The notes beneath the pieces are model-generated. The model made no database searches, had not been told where the DNA came from, and worked only from the letters and a program-made list of their open reading frames with translations. Below are positions 34,367 to 43,822 of a stretch of 64,000 bases of DNA, one piece after another. Origin of the DNA: Hahellaceae bacterium (GTDB lineage Bacteria > Pseudomonadota > Gammaproteobacteria > Pseudomonadales > Oleiphilaceae). The position numbers and the translations under genes were made by a program. Position 1 is the first letter of the stretch. The number at the start of each line of letters is the position of its first letter. The stretch is from assembly GCA_016716085.1 (NCBI GenBank), contig JADJWY010000026.1, forward strand, positions 558,001 to 622,000. The letters are read 5' to 3'.

Positions 34367-37300
34367 CAGAAGACAGTTTCAGCCAACACCGAAATGATCT
34401 GATTGGCCGCTTCGCTCAGCACAAGGTTGCCGCGAATCTGCTGATGCTCCTGATGATGATCGCCGGTGCGATCGGTCTCAGCCGCCTCAACACCCAGTTC
34501 CTGCCAACCTTTGCACTGGACTATGTCACCGTGCGAATTCTATGGCCCGGCGCCTCAGCCGAAGACGTTGCCCAGTCCATTACCACGCCAATCGAGCAGG
34601 AACTCAAAGGTCTGGACTATGTCAAGAAGATGACCAGCACCTCGTCCAAAGGCGTCGCGCTCATCGCCCTTGAATATGAAGAGGGGTCAGACATGAGCTT
34701 TGCGATCGAGCAGGTCAAAGACCGGATTGCAGTGGTTCGTAACCTGCCAGCAGAGTCTGAGGCCCCGCAGATCACCAAAGTCACCCGTTATGAAGATGTT
34801 GCCACCTTAATCATCACCTCGTCGGAGTCGCTCAGAGCCTTGCGCCCAATGGCCTACCGTTTTGAGCAGCAGTTGCTGGACCGGGGCATTGCCAAGGTTG
34901 AATTTGTCGGCCTCCCTGAAGAGGAGCTGGCCATTCAGGTACCCTCGGCCTACATTCATTCGCTTGGCCAATCCCTGCCCCAGATTGGCCAGTGGGTTAA
35001 TGCACAAAGCCAGGATATTCCGGCTGGATCAGCAGGACGCAAGGAAGGGGAACGCGAACTGCGCAGCCTCGAAAAAAAGCGGAGTGAAGACGCCTTCCGC
35101 CAAATGGCCATTGTCACCACCCGCGATGGAAAACGTCTGCAACTGGGCGATATCGCTACGCTGGAGCGCCGCGCGAAAGACCGCTCCGTCGAGGTTTTTT
35201 ACGAGGGTAAGCCGGCTGTACTGATGCGGCTCAAACGCACCGAATCTGCTGACACACTCAAAAATGCCGCCATTTTTAATGCCTGGCTAGATGAAACCCG
35301 TCCCTTGCTTCCGCCTTCTGTCGAGGTTCATGCGTTCAGTGAAGCCTATATCCTGATCGAAGAGCGCATCGACTTACTGCTCAAAAATGGACTGAGCGGC
35401 CTGGTTCTGGTGGTTGCCATTCTGTTTATTTTTCTGAATGGCCGGGTCGCCTTCTGGGTGGCCTGGGGCATTCCGGTTTCCTTCCTCGGCACCCTGGCCG
35501 TACTTTACATGGTCGGTGGCAGTATCAACATGGTCAGCCTGTTTGCGCTGATTATGGCGCTCGGGATCATCGTCGATGATGCCATTGTGGTCGGCGAGGA
35601 TGCACTTACCCACTACCAGACCGGAGAAGCCTCTCTGATGGCCGCCGAGGGCGGTGCCCGACGCATGCTGGTGCCTGTGATGTCCTCTTCGCTGACGACC
35701 ATTGCCGCTTTTCTGCCGCTGCTGATGGTGGGCGGCATCATGGGCAATATCCTCAGTGCCATTCCGATTGTGATTATCTGCGTGATCATCGCCTCGCTGA
35801 TCGAGAGCTTTCTGGTTCTCCCTGGCCATCTGCGACACAGTTTTCACCGCAGCCATCAACGGGCACCATCCGCCCTGCGCCAGCGCCTCGACAATGGTTT
35901 TAATCACTTCAGGGATCAGCGATTCCGCCCGCTGGTTGAGGCGGCACTTCGCAATCGCAGCATCACGCTCCTGTCGGTATTTTGCGGACTCGTATTAGCC
36001 GTCGCACTGGTTGCCACGGGGCGAGTCCCCTTTACCTTTTTCCCGACCCCTGATAACACCTTCATTAACGCCAGTGTGAAGTTCGCCGCAGGCACGCCGA
36101 TTGAGAAAATCAAAGACTTTGCCTTCACCATGGAAGCGCGCCTGCGGCAGGTGGATGGTGACCTGATCAAACGCAGTGGCGGCAGCGAAAGTGCCCTTCG
36201 ACACGTCGTTGTGCGCCTGAATACAGGCAGCTTTGATGGGGGCGTCAATTACCAGACTGGCAACCAGTATGCGACCGTACAGGCCGAACTGACCTCTCCT
36301 GACCACCGTACTCTTCGCAATGCCGAACTGATCGAAGCCTGGCAGGCCGCCCTCCCCTCTATCGATGGTCTCGAGCAAATTTCGATTACCAGCCCCCGCG
36401 GTGGTCCGCCTGGCAGCGACATTGATATTGCGCTGAGCAATGTTCCTCCCGAGCAACTCAAAGCCGCAGCCCAGGAACTCATTACGGCACTGCAGGCCTT
36501 TCAGGGCGTAAGCAATATTCAGGATGACCTGCCCTATGGCCAGCAACAGTACATTTTTAAATTGTCTCCCGGGGGTGAAGCCCTGGGCCTGACGATTGGC
36601 AGCGTCGGCCAGCAAGTCCGCGCGGCATTTGATGGTCAGCTACTCCAGCTCTACAACGAAGGACAGGATGAAATCGAAGTTCGCATCATGCTGCCTGACG
36701 CCGAGCGGGATCAACACGGCAGCCTGCAGACCTTCCCGATTGTCACACCGGATGGCAGCGTCGTCCCGCTTGAAAACGTCATTCAGATGGAAAGCCGCCG
36801 GGGGCTGGAACTGCTGCGCCATACCGCCGGTAAACTGGGTATCCATGTGACCGCCGATGTAAATTCTGCGCAGACGAATGCCAACCGCGTAACGGCTGAG
36901 CTGACGAAGACGGTGTTACCTCATCTGGCCCAAACCTATGGCCTGAATTACCGGCTCGAGGGGAAGGCCGAAGAGCAACGCGAGACCGGCCAGGACATGG
37001 CCCTGGGTGCACTCATTGGCATTACCCTCATCTACCTGACACTGGCCTGGGTCTTTGCGTCCTATTTCTGGCCCCTGGCTGTCATGTCCGCGATCCCCTT
37101 TGGACTCACCGGCGCCATTCTGGGCCACTGGATGCTCGGTCTGGATCTCACCATCCTCTCGCTGTTCGGCTTCTTTGGCCTATCCGGGATAGTCGTCAAT
37201 GACGCGATTATTCTGGTAACCTTTTATCAGGAACTACGTCGCGAAGGGTATGGCCGCCGGGAAGCCCTGACTGAGGCCGCCTGCCAACGCTTACGGGCGG

Positions 37301-37533
37301 TGATATTAACCTCACTGACCACCATTGCCGGTTTACTGCCCCTGCTGTTTGAAACCTCCCTGCAGGCGCAGTTCCTCATTCCGATGGCGGTCAGTATTTC
37401 TTTTGGTCTGGCCTTGTCGACGGTGCTGGTTCTGTTTGTCATTCCGATCATATTGTCTTTAATCGAGGACCTGACCGAAAAATTATCGCCAGCGCCCTCT
37501 CATTCTTTACCGCAGGAAGCACCTGATGTCTGA
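34363..37533 (+). CDS. RND-family efflux transporter
   Basis: This 1056-residue protein has the HAE1-type layout: a membrane helix, a large periplasmic loop, a block of helices (about 345-500), a second periplasmic loop (about 545-870) and a second helix block. Typical stretches include ALIMALGIIVDDAIVVGEDA and VNDAIILVTFYQELRREGY, where acidic residues in the helices form the proton relay. It is coupled to the adaptor (ATGA overlap) and its stop overlaps the DUF445 gene by 8 bp, so three proteins may work together. Confidence 0.92.
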   Translation: MTEDSFSQHRNDLIGRFAQHKVAANLLMLLMMIAGAIGLSRLNTQFLPTFALDYVTVRILWPGASAEDVAQSITTPIEQELKGLDYVKKMTSTSSKGVALIALEYEEGSDMSFAIEQVKDRIAVVRNLPAESEAPQITKVTRYEDVATLIITSSESLRALRPMAYRFEQQLLDRGIAKVEFVGLPEEELAIQVPSAYIHSLGQSLPQIGQWVNAQSQDIPAGSAGRKEGERELRSLEKKRSEDAFRQMAIVTTRDGKRLQLGDIATLERRAKDRSVEVFYEGKPAVLMRLKRTESADTLKNAAIFNAWLDETRPLLPPSVEVHAFSEAYILIEERIDLLLKNGLSGLVLVVAILFIFLNGRVAFWVAWGIPVSFLGTLAVLYMVGGSINMVSLFALIMALGIIVDDAIVVGEDALTHYQTGEASLMAAEGGARRMLVPVMSSSLTTIAAFLPLLMVGGIMGNILSAIPIVIICVIIASLIESFLVLPGHLRHSFHRSHQRAPSALRQRLDNGFNHFRDQRFRPLVEAALRNRSITLLSVFCGLVLAVALVATGRVPFTFFPTPDNTFINASVKFAAGTPIEKIKDFAFTMEARLRQVDGDLIKRSGGSESALRHVVVRLNTGSFDGGVNYQTGNQYATVQAELTSPDHRTLRNAELIEAWQAALPSIDGLEQISITSPRGGPPGSDIDIALSNVPPEQLKAAAQELITALQAFQGVSNIQDDLPYGQQQYIFKLSPGGEALGLTIGSVGQQVRAAFDGQLLQLYNEGQDEIEVRIMLPDAERDQHGSLQTFPIVTPDGSVVPLENVIQMESRRGLELLRHTAGKLGIHVTADVNSAQTNANRVTAELTKTVLPHLAQTYGLNYRLEGKAEEQRETGQDMALGALIGITLIYLTLAWVFASYFWPLAVMSAIPFGLTGAILGHWMLGLDLTILSLFGFFGLSGIVVNDAIILVTFYQELRREGYGRREALTEAACQRLRAVILTSLTTIAGLLPLLFETSLQAQFLIPMAVSISFGLALSTVLVLFVIPIILSLIEDLTEKLSPAPSHSLPQEAPDV

Positions 37534-38758
37534 TATTGAGCTGTTTTCACCGACTTTCTGGCAGTATGCCTCCATTCCCTTAATTGCCGCCCTGATCGGC
37601 TGGTTCACCAACTGGCTGGCCATTCAGATGACCTTTCTTCCGCTGGAATTCAAAGGCATCCGCCCTTTTTTTGGCTGGCAAGGTATCATCCCATCCAAGT
37701 CCGAAAAAATGGCCGATATGGCGGTAGACGCCACCATCGCAAAACTCGGCACGATTCAGGAAGTCTTCGAGCAAATTGACCCGAATGTCCTGGCGGAATA
37801 CATCGTCAGTAGTAATCTTCCCCGCATCGAGGAGTATGTCGATGAGCTCATGCTCGAGGAATATCCGACACTCTGGGAAAACCTGCCCGCCACCGTAAAA
37901 AAGATGCTCTACCAGCGCGTGACGGACTCCGCGCCGAAATTGGTGGATAAACTGGTTCAGGACATCAATCACCAGGTCGACAGTCTGATTGATCTCAAAG
38001 GCATGGTTAAAGCCCAGCTTGCGCAGGATAAAGCGCTCCTGAACCTGCTCTTTCAGGAGTGCGGCGACAAGGAATTCCGCTTTATCGTCAACAGCGGACT
38101 CTGGCTGGGCTTTCTGTTCGGCCTGATTCAAACGGCCCTCTGGTTTGTCTTTCCGTCTGACTGGTCATTACCGATCTGCGGGCTAATTGTCGGCCTGGGG
38201 ACCAATTGGATTGCATTAAACGTCATATTCAGCCCCCTGAATCCCAAAAAGATCGGACCGTTTACGCTGCAAGGTCTGTTTCTGCGACGCCAGAAAGAGG
38301 TTGCAGGAACCTTTTGCCGGATTATTACTCACCGCATCCTGACCGTCGAACATATCGTTGACGCGATGTTGAATGGCCCCCATCGCGATCGCACCCGCGC
38401 CCTTATACAAAAACATGTCAAACCCATCGTCGACGAGGTCGCCGGCGTCGGCAAGCCCTTAACCCAGATTCTGATCGGGCCAAAGGGTTTCGCCGATCTC
38501 AAACACAAGGTGGGGGAAAAAGCTGTCGCCCTTTCACAAACGGCGTTTGAGGACAAATTATTTAACCAGGAGCGGGCCGAGGCGGTTGAGCGCATCATGC
38601 GCGAGCGTATGGAAGCCCTCTCGCCCGAAGAATTCCAGAATTTACTGCGGCCCTGTTTCCAGGAAGACGAGCTGAAACTGATCCTGATAGGGGGTGGCCT
38701 GGGCTTTCTGGCCGGGGTAGCCCAGTTTGTCTGGGTCTTTGGCGGCTCACTCATTTAA
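37526..38758 (+). CDS. DUF445 membrane protein
   Basis: This 410-residue protein has membrane helices at the N-terminus (about 13-35), centre (about 190-230) and very C-terminus (about 385-405), with helical soluble segments between. The pattern GWFTNWLAIQMTF and GLGTNWIALNVIFSPL is the repeated DUF445 (YjiN/YheB-like) signature. The function is unknown. Translational overlap with the RND pump gene suggests a shared envelope role. Confidence 0.85.
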   Translation: MSDIELFSPTFWQYASIPLIAALIGWFTNWLAIQMTFLPLEFKGIRPFFGWQGIIPSKSEKMADMAVDATIAKLGTIQEVFEQIDPNVLAEYIVSSNLPRIEEYVDELMLEEYPTLWENLPATVKKMLYQRVTDSAPKLVDKLVQDINHQVDSLIDLKGMVKAQLAQDKALLNLLFQECGDKEFRFIVNSGLWLGFLFGLIQTALWFVFPSDWSLPICGLIVGLGTNWIALNVIFSPLNPKKIGPFTLQGLFLRRQKEVAGTFCRIITHRILTVEHIVDAMLNGPHRDRTRALIQKHVKPIVDEVAGVGKPLTQILIGPKGFADLKHKVGEKAVALSQTAFEDKLFNQERAEAVERIMRERMEALSPEEFQNLLRPCFQEDELKLILIGGGLGFLAGVAQFVWVFGGSLI

Positions 38759-38773
38759 ACCTTCGCCGCCGCT

Positions 38774-38803
38774 TTGACAGTGATAAGCGCTTCACAGTAA
38801 ACT
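38774..38803 (+). promoter_or_regulatory. Sigma-70 promoter for the 64-residue protein gene
   Basis: A perfect -35 TTGACA (38774-38779) is 18 bp from TAAACT (38798-38803). The predicted transcript start, near 38810, precedes the GTG at 38838. Confidence 0.55.
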
Positions 38804-38837
38804 ACATAAAGTTACATTCTGTTACGGGTAGGTTGTT

Positions 38838-39032
38838 GTGACTGTCGCCTCGATTTCCTTGGCTCGCTTAAGTTCATCTGATTATCGGCAACGTGTCGAA
38901 AGAAAACTCTTTCGAGATGTTCAGCGTTTGATTAAATACCAACAGTCTGCGCCCGAGCAGGCCGCCGGACACTATGATCAGATGATTCAGGCCCGCTTTG
39001 ATGTGCTAGGCGAATTGTCCCGCCGCGCCTGA
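38838..39032 (+). CDS. Small helical protein, unknown
   Basis: This 64-residue protein from a GTG (GGGTAGG upstream) is charged and apparently all-helical (DYRQRVERKLFRDVQRLIKY, then HYDQMIQARFDVLGELS). I do not recognise it. It has its own good promoter and precedes the AsmA-like gene by 44 bp. Confidence 0.5.
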   Translation: MTVASISLARLSSSDYRQRVERKLFRDVQRLIKYQQSAPEQAAGHYDQMIQARFDVLGELSRRA

Positions 39033-39076
39033 CACGTTCAGACAGTTATTTAATCCTTCAGTCAAGCGGGAAACCT

Positions 39077-40939
39077 ATGACTGTTCTGTTCAAGCGCCTT
39101 ATTCTGCTAACCCTGTTATTCGCGCTGATCGTGTTTGTTGGTCTGCGACTTGGACTTCCCCATCTTGCCGACAAAGCGCTGCAGGACTATTTCAGCCGAC
39201 ACAAAACCACCTATTCTGCTGACACCTTTGACTTCAACATTCTAACCGGCACCCTCGATCTGTCTGGCGTCTCACTTCAATCCAGCGGCCAGCAGACGCC
39301 TTTTACCATTGAGCACATCGTGGCGGAAATCGAGCTGATGCCCCTGATCCACCGGCATTGGCAAATTAATGCCCTGGTCGTGGATACCCCTCATATTCAG
39401 CTCACCCCCTCCGACGAAGGCTGGGCACTGGGTAACATTCCGCTTGAGAAACATCTCTCCGGCGTGTTTTCCGATGATGCCGACGCGGACGATCATCAGA
39501 GCTGGACCACGCATGTCGCCTATGCCCGTCTGTCCAACGGAGAGATCACGCTGCTCGATCCATCCAAATCACATTGGCAGATCCAGCTGCTTGAGGTCAA
39601 TGAATGGCAGGCTAAAAAGGATCACTGGACCTTAGGTCTGAGCACCGAAGGACGTTTAAATGGTGCAACGTTCAAGGTTCAAACCCACTTCCAGGGTAAC
39701 GACACGCGCTATACCCATTGGTTCGGAATTGAACACCTGCAGGGATCGTTCAGTGATGTGGCGGCCTGGCTACCCCAATCGCTCCATAACAGCCAGGCTG
39801 ACTTTGAACTCTCAGGAGAGTATCTCATCAGCCAGACGGCGAATGAAACAAATCTGAGCAGCACCCGAAGTCAGTTCGCCCTGCGTAACGCCAATCTGAA
39901 CCTGCCCAACGCAGCCATTCAGGCGGTGCAGGCGGAAGGACTTATCACTCAGTTGGCCCTGTCCCGTACCAACGAGCAATTCGACCGACTTGAACTCAAG
40001 GGAACCTTTTCAGGCAAAGACACGCTGATCTGGTCTGCCGATCGCGCTCACATTCTGGCAGGTTCGGGACAATGGAAAGCAAAGGAATTTGCACTGCTCA
40101 AGGATCAGCACCTCACCTTTCTTACGCCTCAGCTTTCGCTGGAGCAGGTGCTTCTCGGCGACAGTCCGGATGTCGATCCGCCTCTGCCACCCATTCTGAC
40201 CCTGCAGTCCCTTACCTTTAACAATTTGCATCAGCAAAGCGCACGCCTGCATGCCGATCAGTTAACACTGGAACAACCTCATTTAACCCTGGAGTACAAC
40301 CGCCAGGGCCACTTGCTCAACGGTCTGCCCACACAGCGTTGGACGAGTATGCTAAGAACGGCCGGACTTAACGCTGACGCCCTTTCGGTCTATCAGGTCT
40401 CTCAGGAAAAAGCCGGCCAAATCGATGTCATCCTGAATCAATCTAACGACACGGAGTCTGAACAGAAAAACACCCTCTTCTCGGGGACACTTTCACAACT
40501 GGAGATGGAGGGACTGGATAGCGGAGCACCTGGACAGGCGCTACACACGCTCTTCACATTACAGGGAGAACAGACTGATCAACTCACTGTCGATGCGCGT
40601 CTATGGCCTTTTGCGCCACAACTGGGTCTGGATATACGGGCAGACTTGACGGGCTACCACGCGCAAACGCTCAAAGCCTTACTGACATCTCCGCTAACCT
40701 ACGCCGCCGTACCTCAGGCAAATCGACATGGCATCCAGAGCAAATCACCCGCGAATGCCACCCTGCAACTCACGATTTATCAGAACGCCATCAGTGGGGA
40801 ATGGCAACCGTACAGAGTGGACGAGACAGGCACACGCCACTCCGCCAGAATCTCACTGCTGCAGGGCACGCTGTCAGAAAGCATGCCTGCCAGCGCGATT
40901 ATTCAGACACTGACGACGCTGGTTTCGGGCCGGCTTTAA
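39077..40939 (+). CDS. AsmA/DUF748-like envelope protein
   Basis: This 620-residue protein has one N-terminal helix (residues about 7-25) and a long periplasmic beta-rich region. The opening pattern (DYFSRHKTTYSADTFDFNIL, LDLSGVSL, then IVAEIELMPLIHRHW) is that of DUF748/AsmA-like proteins, thought to act in lipid transport or outer-membrane assembly. The usual length of the family is larger (about 900 or more), and the end here (SASIIQTLTTLVSGRL-like) looks complete. Its last 41 bp overlap, tail to tail, with the BrkB/YihY gene on the other strand. Confidence 0.7.
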   Translation: MTVLFKRLILLTLLFALIVFVGLRLGLPHLADKALQDYFSRHKTTYSADTFDFNILTGTLDLSGVSLQSSGQQTPFTIEHIVAEIELMPLIHRHWQINALVVDTPHIQLTPSDEGWALGNIPLEKHLSGVFSDDADADDHQSWTTHVAYARLSNGEITLLDPSKSHWQIQLLEVNEWQAKKDHWTLGLSTEGRLNGATFKVQTHFQGNDTRYTHWFGIEHLQGSFSDVAAWLPQSLHNSQADFELSGEYLISQTANETNLSSTRSQFALRNANLNLPNAAIQAVQAEGLITQLALSRTNEQFDRLELKGTFSGKDTLIWSADRAHILAGSGQWKAKEFALLKDQHLTFLTPQLSLEQVLLGDSPDVDPPLPPILTLQSLTFNNLHQQSARLHADQLTLEQPHLTLEYNRQGHLLNGLPTQRWTSMLRTAGLNADALSVYQVSQEKAGQIDVILNQSNDTESEQKNTLFSGTLSQLEMEGLDSGAPGQALHTLFTLQGEQTDQLTVDARLWPFAPQLGLDIRADLTGYHAQTLKALLTSPLTYAAVPQANRHGIQSKSPANATLQLTIYQNAISGEWQPYRVDETGTRHSARISLLQGTLSESMPASAIIQTLTTLVSGRL

Positions 40940-42278
40940 CGTCGGCAAGTCGGCTACTGACACTCGATTTGCCGCGAACCCAGTCTTGAAGGGATACGTT
41001 ACTGAAGGCGTATTCGATCGCGGAGTCGAGTTGATTTGCCACAGTCTCAACCTCCTTCAGATTACTGCTTACCTCTGGCTTACTCCGATCAGGTCGCCGA
41101 ATAGCATAAAGTACATCCGCCAGCGCAATACGATCCAGCGATTGCGCTGGGCATAACTGATCTGCATCTCCTCCGGCAAAGCTAAGGATAGAGCTCATCG
41201 TCAGGCGTTCGATGACACGCTCTGTCACTTCCGGCCCCACCGCCAGCTCACTTTCAAGCTCGTGGACATTCACACCCCCGCCCGCCGTATCAAATTGCCG
41301 GGCAACCCGATAGACAATTTCAAGCGCGGTCATTTCATCCATGCGAGCGCAGGGTTCCACCACGCGCTCGCGGGTAATTTGCGTCGCATGCTGCGAGTAA
41401 AAGGCAACCGAGGCACCCATCAGTAGAATCAACCAGGCGACATAAATCCAGATCAGTAAAAGAATACCGACCGCAAACCCGGAATAGATCGCTTCGTAGT
41501 TCGAGTTCACCACAAAGCGGGTAAAACCAAAAATTGCCGTTTGCCAGGCTGCACCCGCGATGACACCGCCCAACAGCGCATGCTTAAAACGAACGCGGGT
41601 ATTCGGGATAAAGATATACACAAACGTAAACAGCATCATGATCATCAGGTAGGGCATCAGGCTGCTGAGGGTCGAGAACATCCAGCCCAAGGGCTGAATC
41701 AACAACAGGTTTTTGACCATATCCGACCCCACCAGTGTGGCAGTTGATCCAACCGCTGAAACCACCAACACCGGGCCGACAATAATGACGCTCAGGTAGT
41801 TGCTGAATCGCTGCCCCATCGGACGAATCTGACTGACGCGCCAGATCTCGTTGAAGGAGCGTTCAACTTTTTGCACCAGCGAAATCACGGTAAAGATCAG
41901 AAATGCAAGGCCCAACGAACCCAACACACCCACCTGCATATTGTCGACAAACACCAGCACATTGGTGACGATTTCTTCACCCTGATGGCCCAGCGGCTCG
42001 ACCAGATTTTTCAGCAGCGGCTCCAGCTCATTGTGCGCACCCAGGCCTTTCAGCACGGAAAAGCTCAGTGCCAGCATGGGGACAATCGACAACAGCGTGG
42101 TGTAAACCAAACTCATCGCGTGCAGCGTGATATGGCCGTTCATCACATCCCGCACAACAGCGAACAGGATGCGTGCCAGATGCCAACTGTATCGCACCGA
42201 GGGCCGACGGCTCTCGTCATCCTGCTTCCAGAGCCAGCTTTCCGTTCGATGCAGCCATTCAGCGGGTCGTTTGCTCAT
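40899..42278 (-). CDS. YihY/BrkB-family inner-membrane protein
   Basis: This 459-residue protein has six membrane helices in the first 290 residues with the BrkB/UPF0761 pattern (TLHAMSLVYTTLLSIVPMLAL, LIFTVISLVQKVERSFNEIW). The remaining 170 residues are cytosolic and include a winged-helix-like stretch (EPCARMDEMTALEIVYRVARQ). E. coli YihY is about 290 residues, so the tail is an extension found in part of the family. Despite old names it is not an RNase; its function is unclear. It follows the Lon-N gene by 15 bp. Confidence 0.85.
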   Translation of the reverse strand: MSKRPAEWLHRTESWLWKQDDESRRPSVRYSWHLARILFAVVRDVMNGHITLHAMSLVYTTLLSIVPMLALSFSVLKGLGAHNELEPLLKNLVEPLGHQGEEIVTNVLVFVDNMQVGVLGSLGLAFLIFTVISLVQKVERSFNEIWRVSQIRPMGQRFSNYLSVIIVGPVLVVSAVGSTATLVGSDMVKNLLLIQPLGWMFSTLSSLMPYLMIMMLFTFVYIFIPNTRVRFKHALLGGVIAGAAWQTAIFGFTRFVVNSNYEAIYSGFAVGILLLIWIYVAWLILLMGASVAFYSQHATQITRERVVEPCARMDEMTALEIVYRVARQFDTAGGGVNVHELESELAVGPEVTERVIERLTMSSILSFAGGDADQLCPAQSLDRIALADVLYAIRRPDRSKPEVSSNLKEVETVANQLDSAIEYAFSNVSLQDWVRGKSSVSSRLADVKAGPKPASSVSE

Positions 42279-42293
42279 AATACGGGCTTCCTT

Positions 42294-42866
42294 TCATTCA
42301 AACGCATGCAGCAAATAGCGAATTTGCTCCAACCGGTAACGGGGATCGTCCAACGCCAATAGAAACTGCTTGTCGGGCAGCGACAGTGGCAAAAGATCAA
42401 CCAGTCGCCAGCCCACCGAGCGGGCATCCCCATGGTCCACCTCGATGTTCAGGGCTTTAACGACCGGATGCTGCACGAGCTCACTCAGGAGGTCTGAGAG
42501 ATCGGCATCGTCGTAGTCTGTCGGGCAGAAAGGCTCCTCGGGAAACGGCACCACCGAGCCAACATATAAACCATCTTCCTGTTGGGCCACATCCGAGATT
42601 CTGACCTTGTCTTTTGCCTCGATCGTAATGCCCAAAAAACCGTTCGGCAATGCCTGAAAGTCGACTACTTTGACCAACACCCCGATGTCGTAAAACCGGC
42701 ATTCCCCCCCCACCTCATCACCCGTCTTGATCAGCACCACCACGAACCCATCCCCTGATTTAAGGGCCTGACTCAGCATGCCGAGATAACGTTGCTCAAA
42801 AATCTGCAGGGGCACTCTGCCCTGTGGACACAACACCGTTTTTAAAGGAAATATGGCTCGGATCAT
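42294..42866 (-). CDS. Lon N-terminal-domain protein (LON_substr_bdg)
   Basis: This 190-residue protein consists only of the substrate-binding domain found at the N-terminus of Lon protease: FPLKTVLCPQGRVPLQIFEQRYLGML at the start, and a helical second half. There is no AAA+ or protease domain. Proteins like this are widespread in proteobacteria, and their role is not settled. It is in one unit with the BrkB/YihY gene. Confidence 0.85.
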   Translation of the reverse strand: MIRAIFPLKTVLCPQGRVPLQIFEQRYLGMLSQALKSGDGFVVVLIKTGDEVGGECRFYDIGVLVKVVDFQALPNGFLGITIEAKDKVRISDVAQQEDGLYVGSVVPFPEEPFCPTDYDDADLSDLLSELVQHPVVKALNIEVDHGDARSVGWRLVDLLPLSLPDKQFLLALDDPRYRLEQIRYLLHAFE

Positions 42867-42966
42867 TTCAGCCGCTCCCCAAGGGTTATCTATATGATAG
42901 TACTTGCAAAGCGCTCAAGTGCAAGCGGGATGATTCTGCTACACTCCCATTGATGTCAGCTCTCGA

Positions 42967-43785
42967 ATGGTTTTATACATGCAACTCCCGCTCGTTGTCG
43001 GTCTGGGTGGCGTCGCCCAGAACGAAAATGCCAAGGCGATCCGCTGGTCGCGCCGCTTCGAATGGCCCATGTTGTTTCTCGCATTCTGGATCATCATTGA
43101 ATGGCATCTGCAAACCAGCAACCGCCTGACGGATGATTTTATTCAAACCACCGACTGGCTGATCTGGCTGTTTTTTTTGAGTGAAACCGCCCTTTTAACC
43201 GCTTTAGTCGACCGCAAGCGGGAATACCTCAAAAATAACTGGGTCAATCTCATCATTATCGTCACCAGCTTCCCGCTCATCTGGTGGTTTATGCCCGCTG
43301 CTGCCGCTCTGCGTGCAATCCGTCTGGTGGTGCTGTTTAGTCTGTTGATGCAAATTTCCACGACGGCACGGCGAGTGCTTTCCAGGAATCACCTGGGTAC
43401 GGCCTTGTTTGCAGCCTTCATTCTGATTATTTTCAGCGGCTTTATTGTCGCGGGCCTGGACCCCAATATCAAAACACCGTGGGACGGGATCTGGTGGGCC
43501 TGGGTCACCGTCACGACCGTTGGCTATGGTGATGTCGTTCCCAGCTCGCTCGAGGGCCGTTTGTTCGGCAGCTTTCTGATTCTCGTAGGTGTGTGTCTGC
43601 TATCGTTGATTACGGCCAATTTCTCTGCCTTCATCATCGCAGAAGACAAGGCCGCACAACTGAAAAGCGATATTGAAATGAAAAACCGGCTGGAGCAACT
43701 GCAGGCCCATCTGGAGCGCCTGGAGAAAAAAGTGGACACCGTGCTGCGCCACCAGAATCAACCCGACTCAGATCTGGAACCTTAG
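42967..43785 (+). CDS. Voltage-gated-type potassium channel
   Basis: This 272-residue protein has about six membrane helices (from residue 38 to about 230) with a short arginine-bearing region (ALRAIRLVVLF), and the pore helix and filter TVTTVGYGD at about residues 178-186. That filter is selective for potassium. The C-terminus is a coiled coil (KNRLEQLQAHLERLEKKVD) that should help tetramer formation. The start is ATG 42967, with Met5 an alternative. It lies tail to tail with the TrkH-type gene, so two potassium systems are side by side. Confidence 0.88.
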   Translation: MVLYMQLPLVVGLGGVAQNENAKAIRWSRRFEWPMLFLAFWIIIEWHLQTSNRLTDDFIQTTDWLIWLFFLSETALLTALVDRKREYLKNNWVNLIIIVTSFPLIWWFMPAAAALRAIRLVVLFSLLMQISTTARRVLSRNHLGTALFAAFILIIFSGFIVAGLDPNIKTPWDGIWWAWVTVTTVGYGDVVPSSLEGRLFGSFLILVGVCLLSLITANFSAFIIAEDKAAQLKSDIEMKNRLEQLQAHLERLEKKVDTVLRHQNQPDSDLEP

Positions 43786-43822
43786 TCACTTTTGACGGCC
43801 TGCGTAGTCTTGCCAGCCCTAC